Shown here piece after piece: positions 53,339-64,000 of a stretch of DNA of 64,000 nt (positions are counted from its first letter, which is position 1; each line of letters opens with the position of its first letter). This DNA comes from Anniella stebbinsi (taxonomy: Eukaryota; Chordata; Lepidosauria; Squamata; Anniellidae), in NCBI GenBank assembly GCA_029215795.1, contig JARDYH010000002.1, positions 109,862,501 through 109,926,500 on the forward strand, written 5' to 3'. The position numbers were made by a program, and so were the translations under genes. The notes beneath the pieces are model-generated. The model had not been told where the DNA came from. It did not search any database and saw only the letters and a list, made by a program, of their open reading frames with translations.

Positions 53339-54285
53339 GTGATGAGCCAAGTTATCTTTCACAAAAGTTGGTCTGCCATTTCTGATCTTCTAGCTGGAGA
53401 ATGCTGATACGTTTCTAAAGAACCCTAGGGGTAAAAATTGAGAGAGAGATGCCGTAACTTTTGACTTGACGGGAATGCAAGCAGAAAAACTCTAGGATGA
53501 TAAAATAAAATTACTGTATGATGATCCAGCATTTATAGCACCATTTTTCCTCTTTGCAGCTCTCTGGCATATTCATTATCTGATGAAGCATGAATCCATC
53601 CAGAGCTCTATCAGTATTCATCTCACTGGTTCCCTTATTTTTGAGTGACATGCTTTAGCTATTTAATTTATTTGTCTTCTCACCATTGCTGGAAGTATAG
53701 ATACCAAGTGTATGACTGTCTTTCTTCATTTAATTTTAAAGTGGATTTTTCTTGTGACCTTTCTCTGCATGAGTCTATCTTTTCAAAGGCTCTATGGAAA
53801 TCCCATTCATGGCCATTGCTTCCCCCCCCCCCTTTTCTCTCCTGTGCTCTTTTTATACAGGCCTTGAAGTCCTTTTGCATTTGAATAATAATGATTACCT
53901 GAATTTTGTTCTAAATTAAGAAAATGTACATTTATTCTTCTTCATTGTGGAATACAAATAACTTGACAATGTTTTTTTTCTCCCCTTTGAAGAGTGTGTG
54001 GGCAACTTCATCAGCATTTGCACTGATTCAGTGGGGACGGGTCAGCAGATGCATTGTTAAATAAATCATTCTGGAAGGCAGGAGTGAGATTGTGCATTTT
54101 GCATCTCTTAAAAGCATCCCCCCCCCCCGAATTCCAGTTAATCACTAGTTATTTGAGTTAATCACAGAGCCATTGTGTGAGGCTGCAGATAGAACAGCCC
54201 CATAACAGAGGGCTGCATGTTATTCTATACGGTGAAGAAATTCAGCAGTTTGGTGTTTTCAAAAATGTATGGAATCTCCTGAGGC

Positions 54286-54565
54286 AGGAGGCAGAACCTC
54301 TGGCCCGACCGGGACCTTATTTGACTCTCTGGGTTCCCCAGGAGGCCATGACCATTTCCTCCAGCCACTGATCGGTTTGGTGGTTTCCTGGCTTTAGTGC
54401 AGTCCCCCCCCCATTCTAAAAGGTTGAAATGCCACTCCTCAGGCTTAGTTCCAAGTAGTAAGGACTGTAAGCTAAACATTTTGGATATTGTTGGCCCCGT
54501 CCTTTTTGCCTTTGGCCCCACCGAGAACTGGAAGTTCTGGAAGTACCAAGAGCTTCTCTGAAAGC
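54286..54565 (-). mobile_element. hAT-type MITE (MITE-B), reverse, truncated
   Basis: gaggcagaacctctggcccg, ttctaaaaggttgaaatgcc and ttttgcctttggccccaccg match the reverse order of MITE-B. The right end is lost at the border with a CR1 tail. Confidence 0.65.
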
Positions 54566-54963
54566 CCTATGTGGAGAGACTGAAAGAATTAGGCATGTTT
54601 AGCCTTGAGAAGTGAAGACTGAGGGGAGACATGACAGCACTCTTCAAGTACTTGAAAGGTTGTCACACAGAGGAGGGCGCCAGGAACTCTTCTCCATCAT
54701 CCCAGAGTGCAGGACACGGAATAATGGGCTCAAGTTGCAGGAAGCCAGATTCTGGCTGGACATCAGGAAAAACTTCCTAACTGTTAGAGTAGTATGACAA
54801 TAGAACCAATGACCTAAGGAAGTAGTGGGCTCTCCTACACTAGAGGCATTCAAGAGGGAGCTGGACAGCCATCTGTCAGGGATGCTTTAAAGTAGATTCC
54901 TGCATTGAGCAGGGGGTTGGACTCGATGGCCTTATAGGCACCTTCCAACTCTACTATTCTGTG
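54566..54963 (+). mobile_element. CR1 LINE 3' end
   Basis: The frame fragment carries LEKRRLRGDMTALFKYLKG-like codons (damaged by a stop after gagaag). The 3' region follows with ttcaagagggagctggacag, gagcagggggttggactcga and ccttccaactctactattct, the CR1 terminus. Confidence 0.88.
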
Positions 54964-55520
54964 TACAAGATCTCTGAACGCCCCCACTCACTTTCTAAAG
55001 CTATGCATAGTTTGACTCCATTAGAAAAAAAGTGCAATTCTTCCCAAATCCAGTTGGAAGAATGGGGCAAGTTTGAGAGTGATCAATCCCACAGATTCAG
55101 TGTGATCCAATAAGGATTCTCGGCTAGAAGACACTCAGCCTACCTATGTCCTGCTTGTGAAGGGGTGAAATCTTCACAAGGAACTTATCCTTGTCTAAGA
55201 AGAGGGGGCTGTCCCACAGTCTGAGAATCTCAGGTGTTTCTCTTGAGGGAGGAACCGCCAAATTCATTTTGAGGTGCCTTAAGAAGGAACCACTAAATGT
55301 TGGAAGAGGAACCACCAAAAATCAGGAGAAACGTCATTGGCAACACTGAGTTCTATACTTTGATTACCCACAAGCCAATTTGCTCTGCTAATACACGTGC
55401 ATACAGGTGAACAGGTGCTCTTAGCTAGCATGGAATCACCTTACTTGGCTTCCTGCATCTATCTTGGAACTTGTACTGCATGTTGAGTCTTCCCTTCTTC
55501 TTGTTTGTTTTTCATTCCAG

Positions 55521-55736
55521 AAAACTCGCTACGAAACATACATGTCTCTTCTCAAAGAGGGAGCCGGAAAAGAGTTGCTGAGCACCGGCGAGAACGATGG
55601 CCCAGGACTGAAGAAATGCCACTCGAGCCCCTCGTTAAACCAGGAGTCTCCCGTCAGTGCCAAGGTGAAGCGTAACATCTCTGAGAGGAAGGACTATAGA
55701 CCCGAAACACCAAGCATCAAGCAGAAGGTTACTTAG
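55521..55736 (+). CDS. PSD3: PSD3 last coding exon and stop
   Basis: A 216-base terminal segment begins after ttcattccag in phase 0 and encodes 71 residues and a TAG stop. It opens with [14 protein letters not shown], which continues the helical region, then a Ser-rich stretch ([18 protein letters not shown]) with probable phosphorylation sites, and ends [17 protein letters not shown], the conserved PSD3 C-terminus. This ending separates PSD3 from PSD, PSD2 and PSD4. The exon continues into the 3'UTR. Confidence 0.96.
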   Translation, partial: KTRYETYMSLLKEGAGKELLSTGENDGPGLKKCHSSPSLNQESPVSAKVKRNISERKDYRPETPSIKQKVT

Positions 55737-55771
55737 GGCAACAGAGGCAGGCTGCAGGAACGACTTCTCTC

Positions 55772-55811
<40 letters not shown>

Positions 55812-56395
55812 TCTTTGATAACCTGTTCTTTGAAAAACAAACAAGCAAAATCAACATATCTGCCTGAATGGGGTGTTAGTGACATTTTCAATTGTAAATT
55901 TTGTTGTTTCTGTACAGGTTGGAGATGTTTCGGCTTTTGCCTTGCATTTGCCTAGTTAATTTATCATACAGCAACTGATCCAATCCTTTTTTTTAAAAAA
56001 GAAAAAAAGGTGGGAGAAAACAAGGAGTGGGAAGGGAGAGATTTCATGATGTCTTTATCTCTCATCTTTTTATCTTCTTTCGTGGGCTTGTAATTTTCAT
56101 CTCTCCAGTTGTCTGCTGCTTTTCAGAAGCAGGGAAAGTAACTGGACAAAAAAAAAGGGGAGGAAGCTTACTGAGTCACTTAGCTTTGTGCATGGATTCC
56201 TGCCTTTGCCAAAGTGGCACGGACCCACTGGAAGAGAGGCTAGGTAAAAAGGCTGCTGCGCTGCCAGCCTCTGTAACTACACACAGTGGGGAGCCATGAA
56301 AATAGCTAGACTATTTGAATGGACAGTTATTGTGATCTCTGAGATCCCGTTCTGTAAGGATGGGCATCAACTTGGACATAAAGAACAAAAATAAA
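55737..56395 (+). other. PSD3: PSD3 3'UTR, minimum extent
   Basis: The sequence after the stop codon is free of recognisable repeats apart from a CT tract. The first AATAAA hexamer is at 56390-56395. Others are at 56825-56830 and 62235-62240, with an ATTAAA at 61777-61782. The AATAAA at 62836 lies in a SINE tail. PSD3 is known for a long 3'UTR in mammals, so the true end may be a distal site in or beyond the window. Confidence 0.6.
55765..55815 (+). repeat. CT-rich microsatellite in the PSD3 3'UTR
   Basis: An interrupted (CT)n/(GTCTCT)n tract begins 29 bases after the PSD3 stop codon. In the sense RNA it is a long pyrimidine tract, the kind of sequence bound by PTB-type proteins (inference). 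Confidence 0.9.
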
Positions 56396-58538
56396 GTTAA
56401 ACAGTTAGCATTTTGGATGTAAAAAAAAGAGGAAGGCCTTGAGTGAACAGAAGTGGTTCCAGCCAAAACTGGTCTTGGTCTTGGTGGTGGTGTTGTTTTC
56501 ATTTCACTGAATTGAAGGTCCAAGACCTCTCCATTTTATCAGCAACTCACACTACTACCTTTAGGTTCTCAGCAGTATATAATTGCATACATTTGCTTTA
56601 CAGACAGCCGTGATGTGTATTTATTTTCCATTGGCATTATGATCCTCCTCCAGAAGTCCACGGATATTCAGGCACTTTATAGTCTAATCAATTGCAGCTG
56701 GTTATTTTCCTCTTAGGGCTGGAAAACCTGAAGAGGACAGCACGTTGCCCAGTTCCCTTCTCTGGCCTAAGTCAAGGAGGCCTTGAGATGTGGTGTTTAG
56801 AATGATGGATCCTTTTCTTCCTAGAATAAAAACTTGGCTCCATTCCAAACACCCTGCGTCAGCCAGCAGATCCCTCCAGCTATAAAATTACCCACCATAG
56901 ATAGTTCTTCCCCTCCGTGGTCTATTTCCTGTAATCACAAAGAGAACAGGGCTAGGATCAAGGAGAACGGCTGTACGGTTATCAGTCTTCCTATGTTGGT
57001 CTCATTTTCCTAGCACAGGGCAGAATTAACTTTGAAGCTTCCTCAAGGATGACGGAGACAAATTATGACTCCCAGCAGGCAAACCAAAGGAAAAGGGAAC
57101 AACCAGAGCAAGGTGGGATGAAGATAGCATTGAGGTCCATGGAGAAGAAACCATTTGCAAATAATGCAAGGTCACGCTATTGGCCCGCAAATTAATGGCA
57201 GCTCGAAGATAAGGATGCACATTCCAGTGTAATATTGATTTGGAAGTGGGGGGGTCGTGTATTTCTTTGCCCACGAATCCAACCAGGACAGACTGGGCAA
57301 CAGCTGAGCTTCCACATTCTGTAGAAACTGTTGGCCTTAGAGATGGGGAGTGGGGGGGAGACCAGAAGGACACATGTTAGAGTTCCGAATTGTAGTCCTA
57401 AATTTAGAATCCTAAACTGAAAGCTGCATTAGCCAAGGCACTCTGTATAGGGACAGCTAGGGGTTTTGTTCTGTCTATCTCTACATCTCTGCGCTGAAAG
57501 TCCTATATGCCTGGCATTGGCAATAATTAGAGTGGCAAACGGTTTTAAATCAACACCTGAAGGGCATAAGAATCAAATTGGGATGGGACACCAGGCTGCT
57601 TGCACCTTCTTAAGGAGATTTGCTCTCGTGCTTTGAGAATCTTTGGTCCTGTGCATCATGAAGTCCTTCAGGTAGACAGGATGATAGTTATTGCAAGAAT
57701 GGATGGCACTAAAGGGAGTGGTAGTATTTGGAAGGCAGCAGCCTGTGCATTATTCTGCGGTAGCTCATTTTTCATTGCTGGTTCAGAAAAGTCGGCAAAA
57801 ACTGTCCAGTTTTATTGAGATAAGAGACACAGCAGAAAAGTGACAGGACTGATTAACATTGTCTGTAAAGAAAGGGTGACCTTGCCTTCAGGGCTGCGCT
57901 TGTGTTTCGTCTCTGGTGGAGAACAGGGAAAAAGTTAAGATGCCATTAAAAGTTGGCGGGGGGGGGATGTCCAATATTTTTAGGTTTGGGATAGAGGTGG
58001 GAAATGTGAAACGGATCGAATGAAAGGGAGACGTCACTGTTTCTTGTACAGACATGCATGAATCAATGCTAATGTATTGAGATTCTCTATGGTATTCTCT
58101 GTAGCTGAAGATGGAAGAAATTGAATTATTCAGGAGCCTTCTGTGTCGCTTGGCGGTTAGCCTTTATGGCTGTTTGCTGAGTGTTACTCAGTGGTGTTTG
58201 CAAACTCCGGAGCAGCAGTTTTTCCTTGCAGTGTCTGGGATGTAGGTTGTGATGTGGCGTTCACAGCAAAAAATGCAGCAGGAACGATGGGGCGGTGGGC
58301 GGTGATGCACTCCTTCCTCCCACAGAAAAGACAGCCTCACCGAGCGGTCAGCCTAATATTCCTTTACCCCATTGAACAGTTGCGGTATGATGATCAAAGG
58401 GATGTTGGTGGCTGTTGTCCCTCCCCTTGGAGGCCAATTGGTTTTGCATGAGCTGAGGTTTGGGTTAGGGATCCACATTGAAGCCAGGCAACAACTGCAT
58501 GGCCGAAATGATTAATCCCGTAGACGAGAGATTGCAAC

Positions 58539-58580
58539 GTGTGTGTGTGTGTGTGTGTGAGTGTGAGTGTGAGTGTGCGT
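58539..58580. repeat. (GT)n microsatellite, interrupted
   Basis: GT units followed by GTGA-type interruptions. Confidence 0.9.
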
Positions 58581-61500
58581 GTGCGGTGAAAGAAGCTGCT
58601 TCTGCTGAGATTCCCTCTTCTACAAAACTGGTAAAGGCACAGGAGAAGAAGGGACATCTCTCCTTTTGTGCTCACCTTGATCTAAGCCACCTCCCCTGCC
58701 TCATAACTGACGATGGCATCTGCATTCCAGGGCAGAGGGGCCCTCTCTTGGCCAGGCGGCCAAGGGTCTTGTGTCGGAGGTGGACGGTGATGGGGGGCAT
58801 AGTTAGAGACTTAGTACTGTTGCAACGTCGTAGCTGTGGCTTGGCAGTGCCTTCTAGGTTGTTGTTTTTCTTCTTGGAGAGGGGGCACTCTATTTTCAAG
58901 GCTCTGGTCCATGGGCTGGAAGCCTTAAACTGGTGGTCAGGTTCTGTAGGGAAGTCAGTGCCAACTAGTTGTAAAGGCTTCCTGATGATGGAATGCATGA
59001 ACTTGAGCATGGTTGCATACGAAATCCATAGAGGAGGAGAGAACACTAAAATGTGGAAGACCTCTCCCTCTTCCACCCTTTTCTCCATTTGCGTTGAACT
59101 GTGGGTAGCTTCATAGCTGGATGTGGTCCAAAGGCTGCCAGTTGGCCATCCTGCTTTAGAAAATCAGTGGGGAGGGCTAACAGCAGGAAGGGAGCATTGC
59201 TTCTGTCAATACTGGTAGCGCAGGGAAGAGAAACCAGCCGCTTGGGAAGATCGATACACTCCGGAGCAGACCCCCAGAGAAATGTTCACGTTGCTCTTTT
59301 GCCCACGGACAGAACGTAGCGAATGACGCGTCAGCAGCAGCCCTCTGGGTTGTTTTTTTCATTCTCTTCCCCTCTTCCTTTTTCCTCCTCTTGGTGAGAT
59401 GCTCAGGAAAGAGCATAGGCTGGAAACTGAGCCCACGGCACGGTTCTCTACAGAGGCCGAGTAACAGCTGGACGCCTTCTGCTTTATTACTGCGTTATTT
59501 TGCGGTACTTCAAAACATCCAAACGGCCCCCGAGATGGCTTTTTAAGTTGCACAATTAAAAGCCGGGATGAGCTTCATGGGTACTCTCGTTCTCAGTGTG
59601 GGTGCCCTAATGAATGCTGAAACCTTATTGTGAACAGCCGTTGAAGGGTTGCCATGTTGTGTGCATGTGTTCTCCTCTATTTATTTTCAGAAGCGTTATT
59701 TATTATTAGCAAAACACCCATTGTGATGATGGGCAGGGTGTATGTGGAGGGCGTGCCAGGAACCCACCCACCTCCACGACTGCACAGGGCACATCCCAGG
59801 GAAAACCCTTGTCAGTGAAGGACAAACAAGTTTGCCTTCACTGCAACATTTTCTCCGCCAAGGGCAGCTCTTTATTTTTCCCCACAGGGAATCAGTTCTC
59901 TTTGACTTTATATTTATCTGGGAGACAGTCAAAGGATGTATTTGTGGACACATTTGGGACAGAGGCGACACTTTTCCCCTATCCCTGGTGACACTGTGCT
60001 GATTCTCCAGCCAATGCGAATTGAGCTTCTCCTTCATGGCGCCATCTTTGGGTTCTGTTTCTTGGTCACGCTAGAACGTGACGGAATGTTGAAATTGGCT
60101 TTTTATCTCTAATGAGCTCCCTTTTTTTACTCCCTCGAGAAACAAACTGTAGCTGCTCTGACCTGGCATGGAAGGTGTGTGCAACTGGCTGATGGGGAAA
60201 TACATATCTAGACAAGGGTGTGTATCTCCACTTCACAATGGCCACCCAAGCCCCACTGGGCATTATCATATATGTTGATGCAGATGTGCCTCCCCATCTG
60301 AAGCTATTACTCACATGCAACACACCTTTGGCTAGATCTGAACTGGGACCAGTGCACTTAAGTTAACCTATTTAGGCTTTTCTACTTTTTGTTTGGCATT
60401 GGCTGGTATAGCTTGCTTTTTGCAGGGATTACAAGTTGGCGTATTGAAAACCTGCGAGGCCCTTCCATTCATGATCACGCCCCCCCTTTTCTCCAATCCT
60501 TTGGGAAATGTCCACTATAACAAGCCTTCCGTAGGTGTGCTTGATTGGTCTCCATGTTATATTTTTATTCTGCAAAAGCTCTCCCCAGTGTTTAGTCATT
60601 GATACCTGGGGCAATACATGGATCAATTCATAGGCGCCAGACTGCATGTTTCATGATACCATGGTTTAACAGTTCTAGAATTCATGCAGCAAACACCAAC
60701 CATTACTGGATGTCAAGTGTTAAGACCACAGGGATACCTTCAGTCTGAACCCCTTGATGCTTAAGTGATTTCTGTGGCTAGAAGCACCAGTAACAGCTTT
60801 CTGAAACCCAGCCTCCCTTGCTGTTTCCCTGCCTGCTTTCTTCTCTCCATCTCTCTTGGCCTTAAGCTTCCACCAGCTCTGTTCTCACGGCAACAATTTC
60901 ACATTCTGCCTCAGAGTACTGCAAAGTAGTGTATACGATGATGTGTCTGTTAACTTGCCTAGGTGTTTTGCACAATAGAGCTACAAATATTATTCAGGTT
61001 TTGGTTTTTTTTTTCCAAAAGTGTTGAGAATTTACGTCGACTTCCGAGTAGTATAAATCTGTGTTTGGGATTACTGCCAATGCTTAACTCATTATACAAG
61101 AACTGACTAGGCTATGAAATACCCTAGACAGGCTTATAAATGGCCACTCACCTGCTCATCTGCAGCATGTAAGAATCGTGTCCAGATATGCACTCAAGAT
61201 ACCACCACCTCCTTCTTCATCATCTTCCCTCATTACTAACAAAGGTATGTGTGAGCAATGTAGAGGGCTCAAAACTTCTGTGGATTTACTTGCAAAGCTG
61301 CCCCAAATGCATTTTCCTCTTGATCTCATGTCAATTGAAACAGCTGGACGTTATTCTAAATAGTGGTGGCTCCCCAGCCTGTGTGTACACTCAGAACTTT
61401 CTATATCCTCAGAGGAATCTGTCAGTAAATTAACTTCAGCTAATCTAAGATCTTGGGAGTTTTCCTGGTTCACTGCAAGGAGACGAGAATATCTATTAAA

Positions 61501-62029
61501 CTGACAGTATCTTTTCTTCAAGAAGCAAGCTAGCAAGAAAGAAAACTCTTGGTTTATTCGTAAATCCACTTAGTCGAGCCATTGTTCAAAGGAGCCATTG
61601 GCACACTCCTGCTTTTTAAAATTGTGGATGGGACATTCCTGAGCTCAGTAAGCTTTTGTAAGACAGGTTGTAGTCTGACACATGGGTTTTCCTTTACCCT
61701 GCTACAGCTGTATCTTGCAGCTTCTACTGCTTCCCGTTTTCCTTGGAGCAAATTTATGATCTATTCTGAGTGGTAGATTAAAATACATTTAATTTTCAGC
61801 GTTACAACATGTCGTGCCTACTGTTGTCTGCAAAGAGGCAATTCATTCACATTCCCCAAGCCGACTGGCCTGTCTGGAAATCAACGCTTGCTTTTAGATT
61901 CTTCTTCCAAACTGCCATGGCTTTTTTATCTGATATATGGCCAGACTAAAAACCTTATGAGCACTTCTTTTTGTCAAGCACTATGCTGGATTTTGCTCGA
62001 CTGGCTGACTGGCAGGTTTTGGCAGAGAT

Positions 62030-62190
62030 CTGAATCTATCTGTGCATATTTTTAGGTGTGCCTCATCTCTCAGCCCATCTTCAATAATAGGCAGATAGTA
62101 ATATTGACCTACCTATACAATTATTGTGAGGATTGCTGGGATAACATATGTTCAGGGCTTTGAACACTCTGGATGTGTTCAAATGCTAAG
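62030..62190 (+). mobile_element. MIR/CORE-SINE-like fragment
   Basis: gacctacctatacaattatt, gtgaggattgctgggataac and gggctttgaacactctggat follow the sense order of a MIR-type 3' half. Confidence 0.5.
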
Positions 62191-62769
62191 AATTAAACCC
62201 CACATTCTGCATTTCATTTTAAATTTTGATTAAGAATAAAAATATGCAGAAGGGAGGAGAACAAAAGGGAATACGTGATTTGGGGCATAGCCAAGCAAAT
62301 TATAGGCAAGAATATGACCCACACAAGATTGAGACAGGTTGTTTCTTGTCCCTCTCCTGAGGAAAAGGCCTATAAAAACTTCTTTGTACATCTGTCCAGT
62401 GACGGATAATAAGGTACTCCTTCAGCAAGCAAGTGGAAGAAATTAGGAAAGATCATACCGCATGTTAAGTTTGCCTACAGTGGGAGAATAGTCTGACAAA
62501 TGTAGTATTTAAAGTTCATCTTGTTCCTGTAACGTGTGCCATGCCTTTTAAGTGAGGATGTGTTGTATGATATGGCTATCGTGGCAGAATGCAGTAGAGA
62601 TGGTTATTGCTTCTGGCTGCTTGTTTTGGTTTTTATCACCCCCCCCCCCAAACAGCTGTGCATGGATATAAACTACAGCGAGCAGCTGGCTTTTTTGCGG
62701 ATGGAGTTTAGGTAGGAAGCAGCCAGATGTTTTAGCAAGTGAAACTTGGGACCCGTATATAGGGATTAT

Positions 62770-62842
62770 ATATGCTGCTTTGGACATACTTTTTTTTTTA
62801 TGGAAAGGTGGGATATAAATAAGAAATAATGAACGAATAAAC
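62770..62842 (+). mobile_element. 3' tail of SINE family 2
   Basis: tatatgctgctttggacata then ggaaaggtgggatataaata match the 3' end of the copy at 27935. The AATAAA at 62836 lies in this tail. Confidence 0.6.
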
Positions 62843-63119
62843 TATTGGAGGGCATTTCCAGAAATGCTGCCTATCAGCCCAACTCTTTCCCCCAATACTG
62901 AAGTATGCCCACTGAAGTTCGTAGTAGGAATGACAGTGAAACCTTACTGGATTCTAGGAGCAGAGTTTCAAATGCATTCCTGTGGATTTGGGAATAGGCA
63001 CTTAAGGACACTATCTGGAGCTATGAAAGGGTCTAAAAAGCCCAGTCCACACATGCACCATCTTTTAGGGACCTCACCTAAAACTGTCTTGCACTTGTAG
63101 TTAGCTAGCACTATGCATG

Positions 63120-63262
63120 CAGTCAGGCCCAGGTCCAGTCCTTCAGTCCAGTTGAAGGGATCTCAGGTTGCAGGGGTGGGAAAGGCCTTCTACTTGAGAC
63201 TGGAGGGAGCCACTGCTAGATTGCATAACAAGTTGGGCTAGATGAGCCCATGGTCTGATTCA
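63120..63262 (+). mobile_element. Fragment of tRNA-derived SINE, family 1
   Basis: gaaaggccttctacttgaga, gagccactgctagattgcat and ggctagatgagcccatggtc follow the family-1 body. Confidence 0.55.
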
Positions 63263-63370
63263 ATACTTGTCAAACACAACCTAACACTCTATTCCCAGAT
63301 TATTTCTGAACCCCTCAAAACAATGCTTGCTTATCCCTAATTAGTTTAGGTAAAGTGGTACTGCATTTCC

Positions 63371-63494
63371 TCTGCAACAGACCTTCCCCAACCTGGTGCT
63401 TTCCAGGTGTGTTGAACTACTACTCCCACCATCCCCAGCCAGCATAGCCATTTGTCAAACATCAAGGGCACCAGATCAGGGAAGGCTGCTCTAC
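63371..63494. mobile_element. Short palindromic element (CCAACCTGG family)
   Basis: ccttccccaacctggtgctt and gggcaccagatcagggaagg are inverted arms around atccccagccagcatagcca. Confidence 0.7.
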
Positions 63495-63573
63495 AATTAG
63501 CCTCTCCTGGGGGTGAATAATGACTAATTATGTAACGAGCAACATCTCTGTGATCTGGCACATATTTGGATTT

Positions 63574-63574
63574 T

Positions 63575-63607
<33 letters not shown>

Positions 63608-63620
63608 AACACACACACAC
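63574..63620. repeat. (CA)n microsatellite, interrupted
   Basis: CA units with two CAAA interruptions. Confidence 0.95.
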
Positions 63621-64000
63621 TTAACAACAAAAGAACCGGCACTTGGTTGTTTTTAGAAAAAGAGATACAAAACAGGTAAAGTGATTTCTGCTATTGGATC
63701 TAGGTGACCCTGTTCTCAGTGATCATTGTGACTTGTACTTCAAATTTTCTGTGACTAGGATATCTGTCTGTCAGCTAGCTTTCTGTTCCCTCTTAGAGTT
63801 CTGTGAGCTTCAAAATCGTACATATTCCTGCAGCATTAAAGGTTAGTCCAGTAATGATGTCACTTTATGTTGTTTGTATCTCTTCAAGAAGTAGTGTGGC
63901 TGGCTGTGGCTGGCTGATATTTGCAGTGAATCTGAGGATGACTTTATAGTGATAATTTTTAACAGGGAAATATCGCCTCGAGGTGCTCTTTCTGCACCAT

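Larger units (their letters stand above)
50543..55520 (+). other. PSD3: PSD3 intron 6 of this window
   Basis: 5 kb with the DNA element, MITE-B and CR1 pieces listed separately. Nothing was recognised in 50543-51355, 51445-51750, 53340-54280 or 54965-55520. Confidence 0.85.
56396..64000 (+). other. Distal PSD3 3'UTR or downstream flank
   Basis: Repeat-poor sequence. No supported gene, although open frames of 138-212 codons exist at 58.5-59.1 kb. Microsatellites lie at 58539-58580 (GT) and 63574-63620 (CA). SINE and palindromic fragments begin only near 62 kb. The low repeat density to about 62 kb would fit a long 3'UTR. Confidence 0.4.

Noticed and set aside
58672..59088. 138-codon open frame on the - strand
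   Set aside because: No family resemblance and no promoter or exon signals; it is the shadow of the frame above.
58478..59116. 212-codon open frame on the + strand
   Set aside because: It begins with a GT microsatellite read as Val-Cys repeats. It has no recognisable domain, no splice logic, and overlaps a 138-codon frame on the other strand. It lies in the PSD3 3'UTR or flank.
62836..62841. AATAAA as the PSD3 polyadenylation signal
   Set aside because: It lies in a SINE 3' tail, so it is less likely than the hexamers at 56390, 56825 or 62235.

Overview
The window looks like vertebrate nuclear DNA, most likely from a squamate reptile (lizard or snake). It is almost entirely intron, flank and interspersed repeat. 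The squamate inference rests on repeat style: tRNA-headed SINEs, many 5'-truncated L2/CR1-clade LINE tails in both orientations, and abundant short TIR elements. No database search was possible.

The one real gene is the 3' part of PSD3 (EFA6R/EFA6D, an ARF6 guanine-nucleotide exchange factor) on the + strand. Seven exons are seen: 26342-26385, 33974-34167, 35990-36060, 45440-45597, 47476-47620, 50399-50542 and 55521-55736. All have GT/AG borders and matching phases. They encode 323 residues: the end of the Sec7 region, the complete PH domain, the C-terminal helical segment and the native C-terminus. The 3'UTR starts at 55737; its end is not certain and may lie beyond the window. A further ORF at 2334-2492 has an ATG, 53 intact codons and a phase-0 donor. 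It is compatible in phase with the exon at 26342, and I found no Sec7-core exon between them, so it is a candidate alternative first exon for a short, Sec7-less product of about 376 residues.

Repeat layout: 1-5.5 kb has SINE and MIR-like pieces, microsatellites and a hAT-type MITE. 9.6-13.2 kb has SINEs and three L2 tails. 14.7-30.7 kb holds five copies of a CpG-rich, about 343-bp TIR element with 5-bp target duplications (called MITE-A here), plus hAT-type MITEs and nested L2s. 32.5-35.7 kb has a SINE and two L2 tails. 39-41 kb holds two copies of a 226-230-bp MITE with 3-bp duplications. 44.9-50.3 kb holds two 320-bp near-palindromic hAT MITEs with perfect 8-bp duplications that bracket PSD3 exons 4 and 5 of this window. 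51.7-53.3 kb has an inverted repeat with a DNA element inside it. 54.3-55 kb has a MITE and a CR1 tail. 55.7-64 kb is 3'UTR or downstream sequence, poor in repeats.

I saw no tRNA, rRNA, CRISPR or second protein-coding gene. No clearly new multi-gene system is present. The most unusual items are MITE-A, the candidate Sec7-less first exon, and the paired hAT hairpins around exons 4-5.
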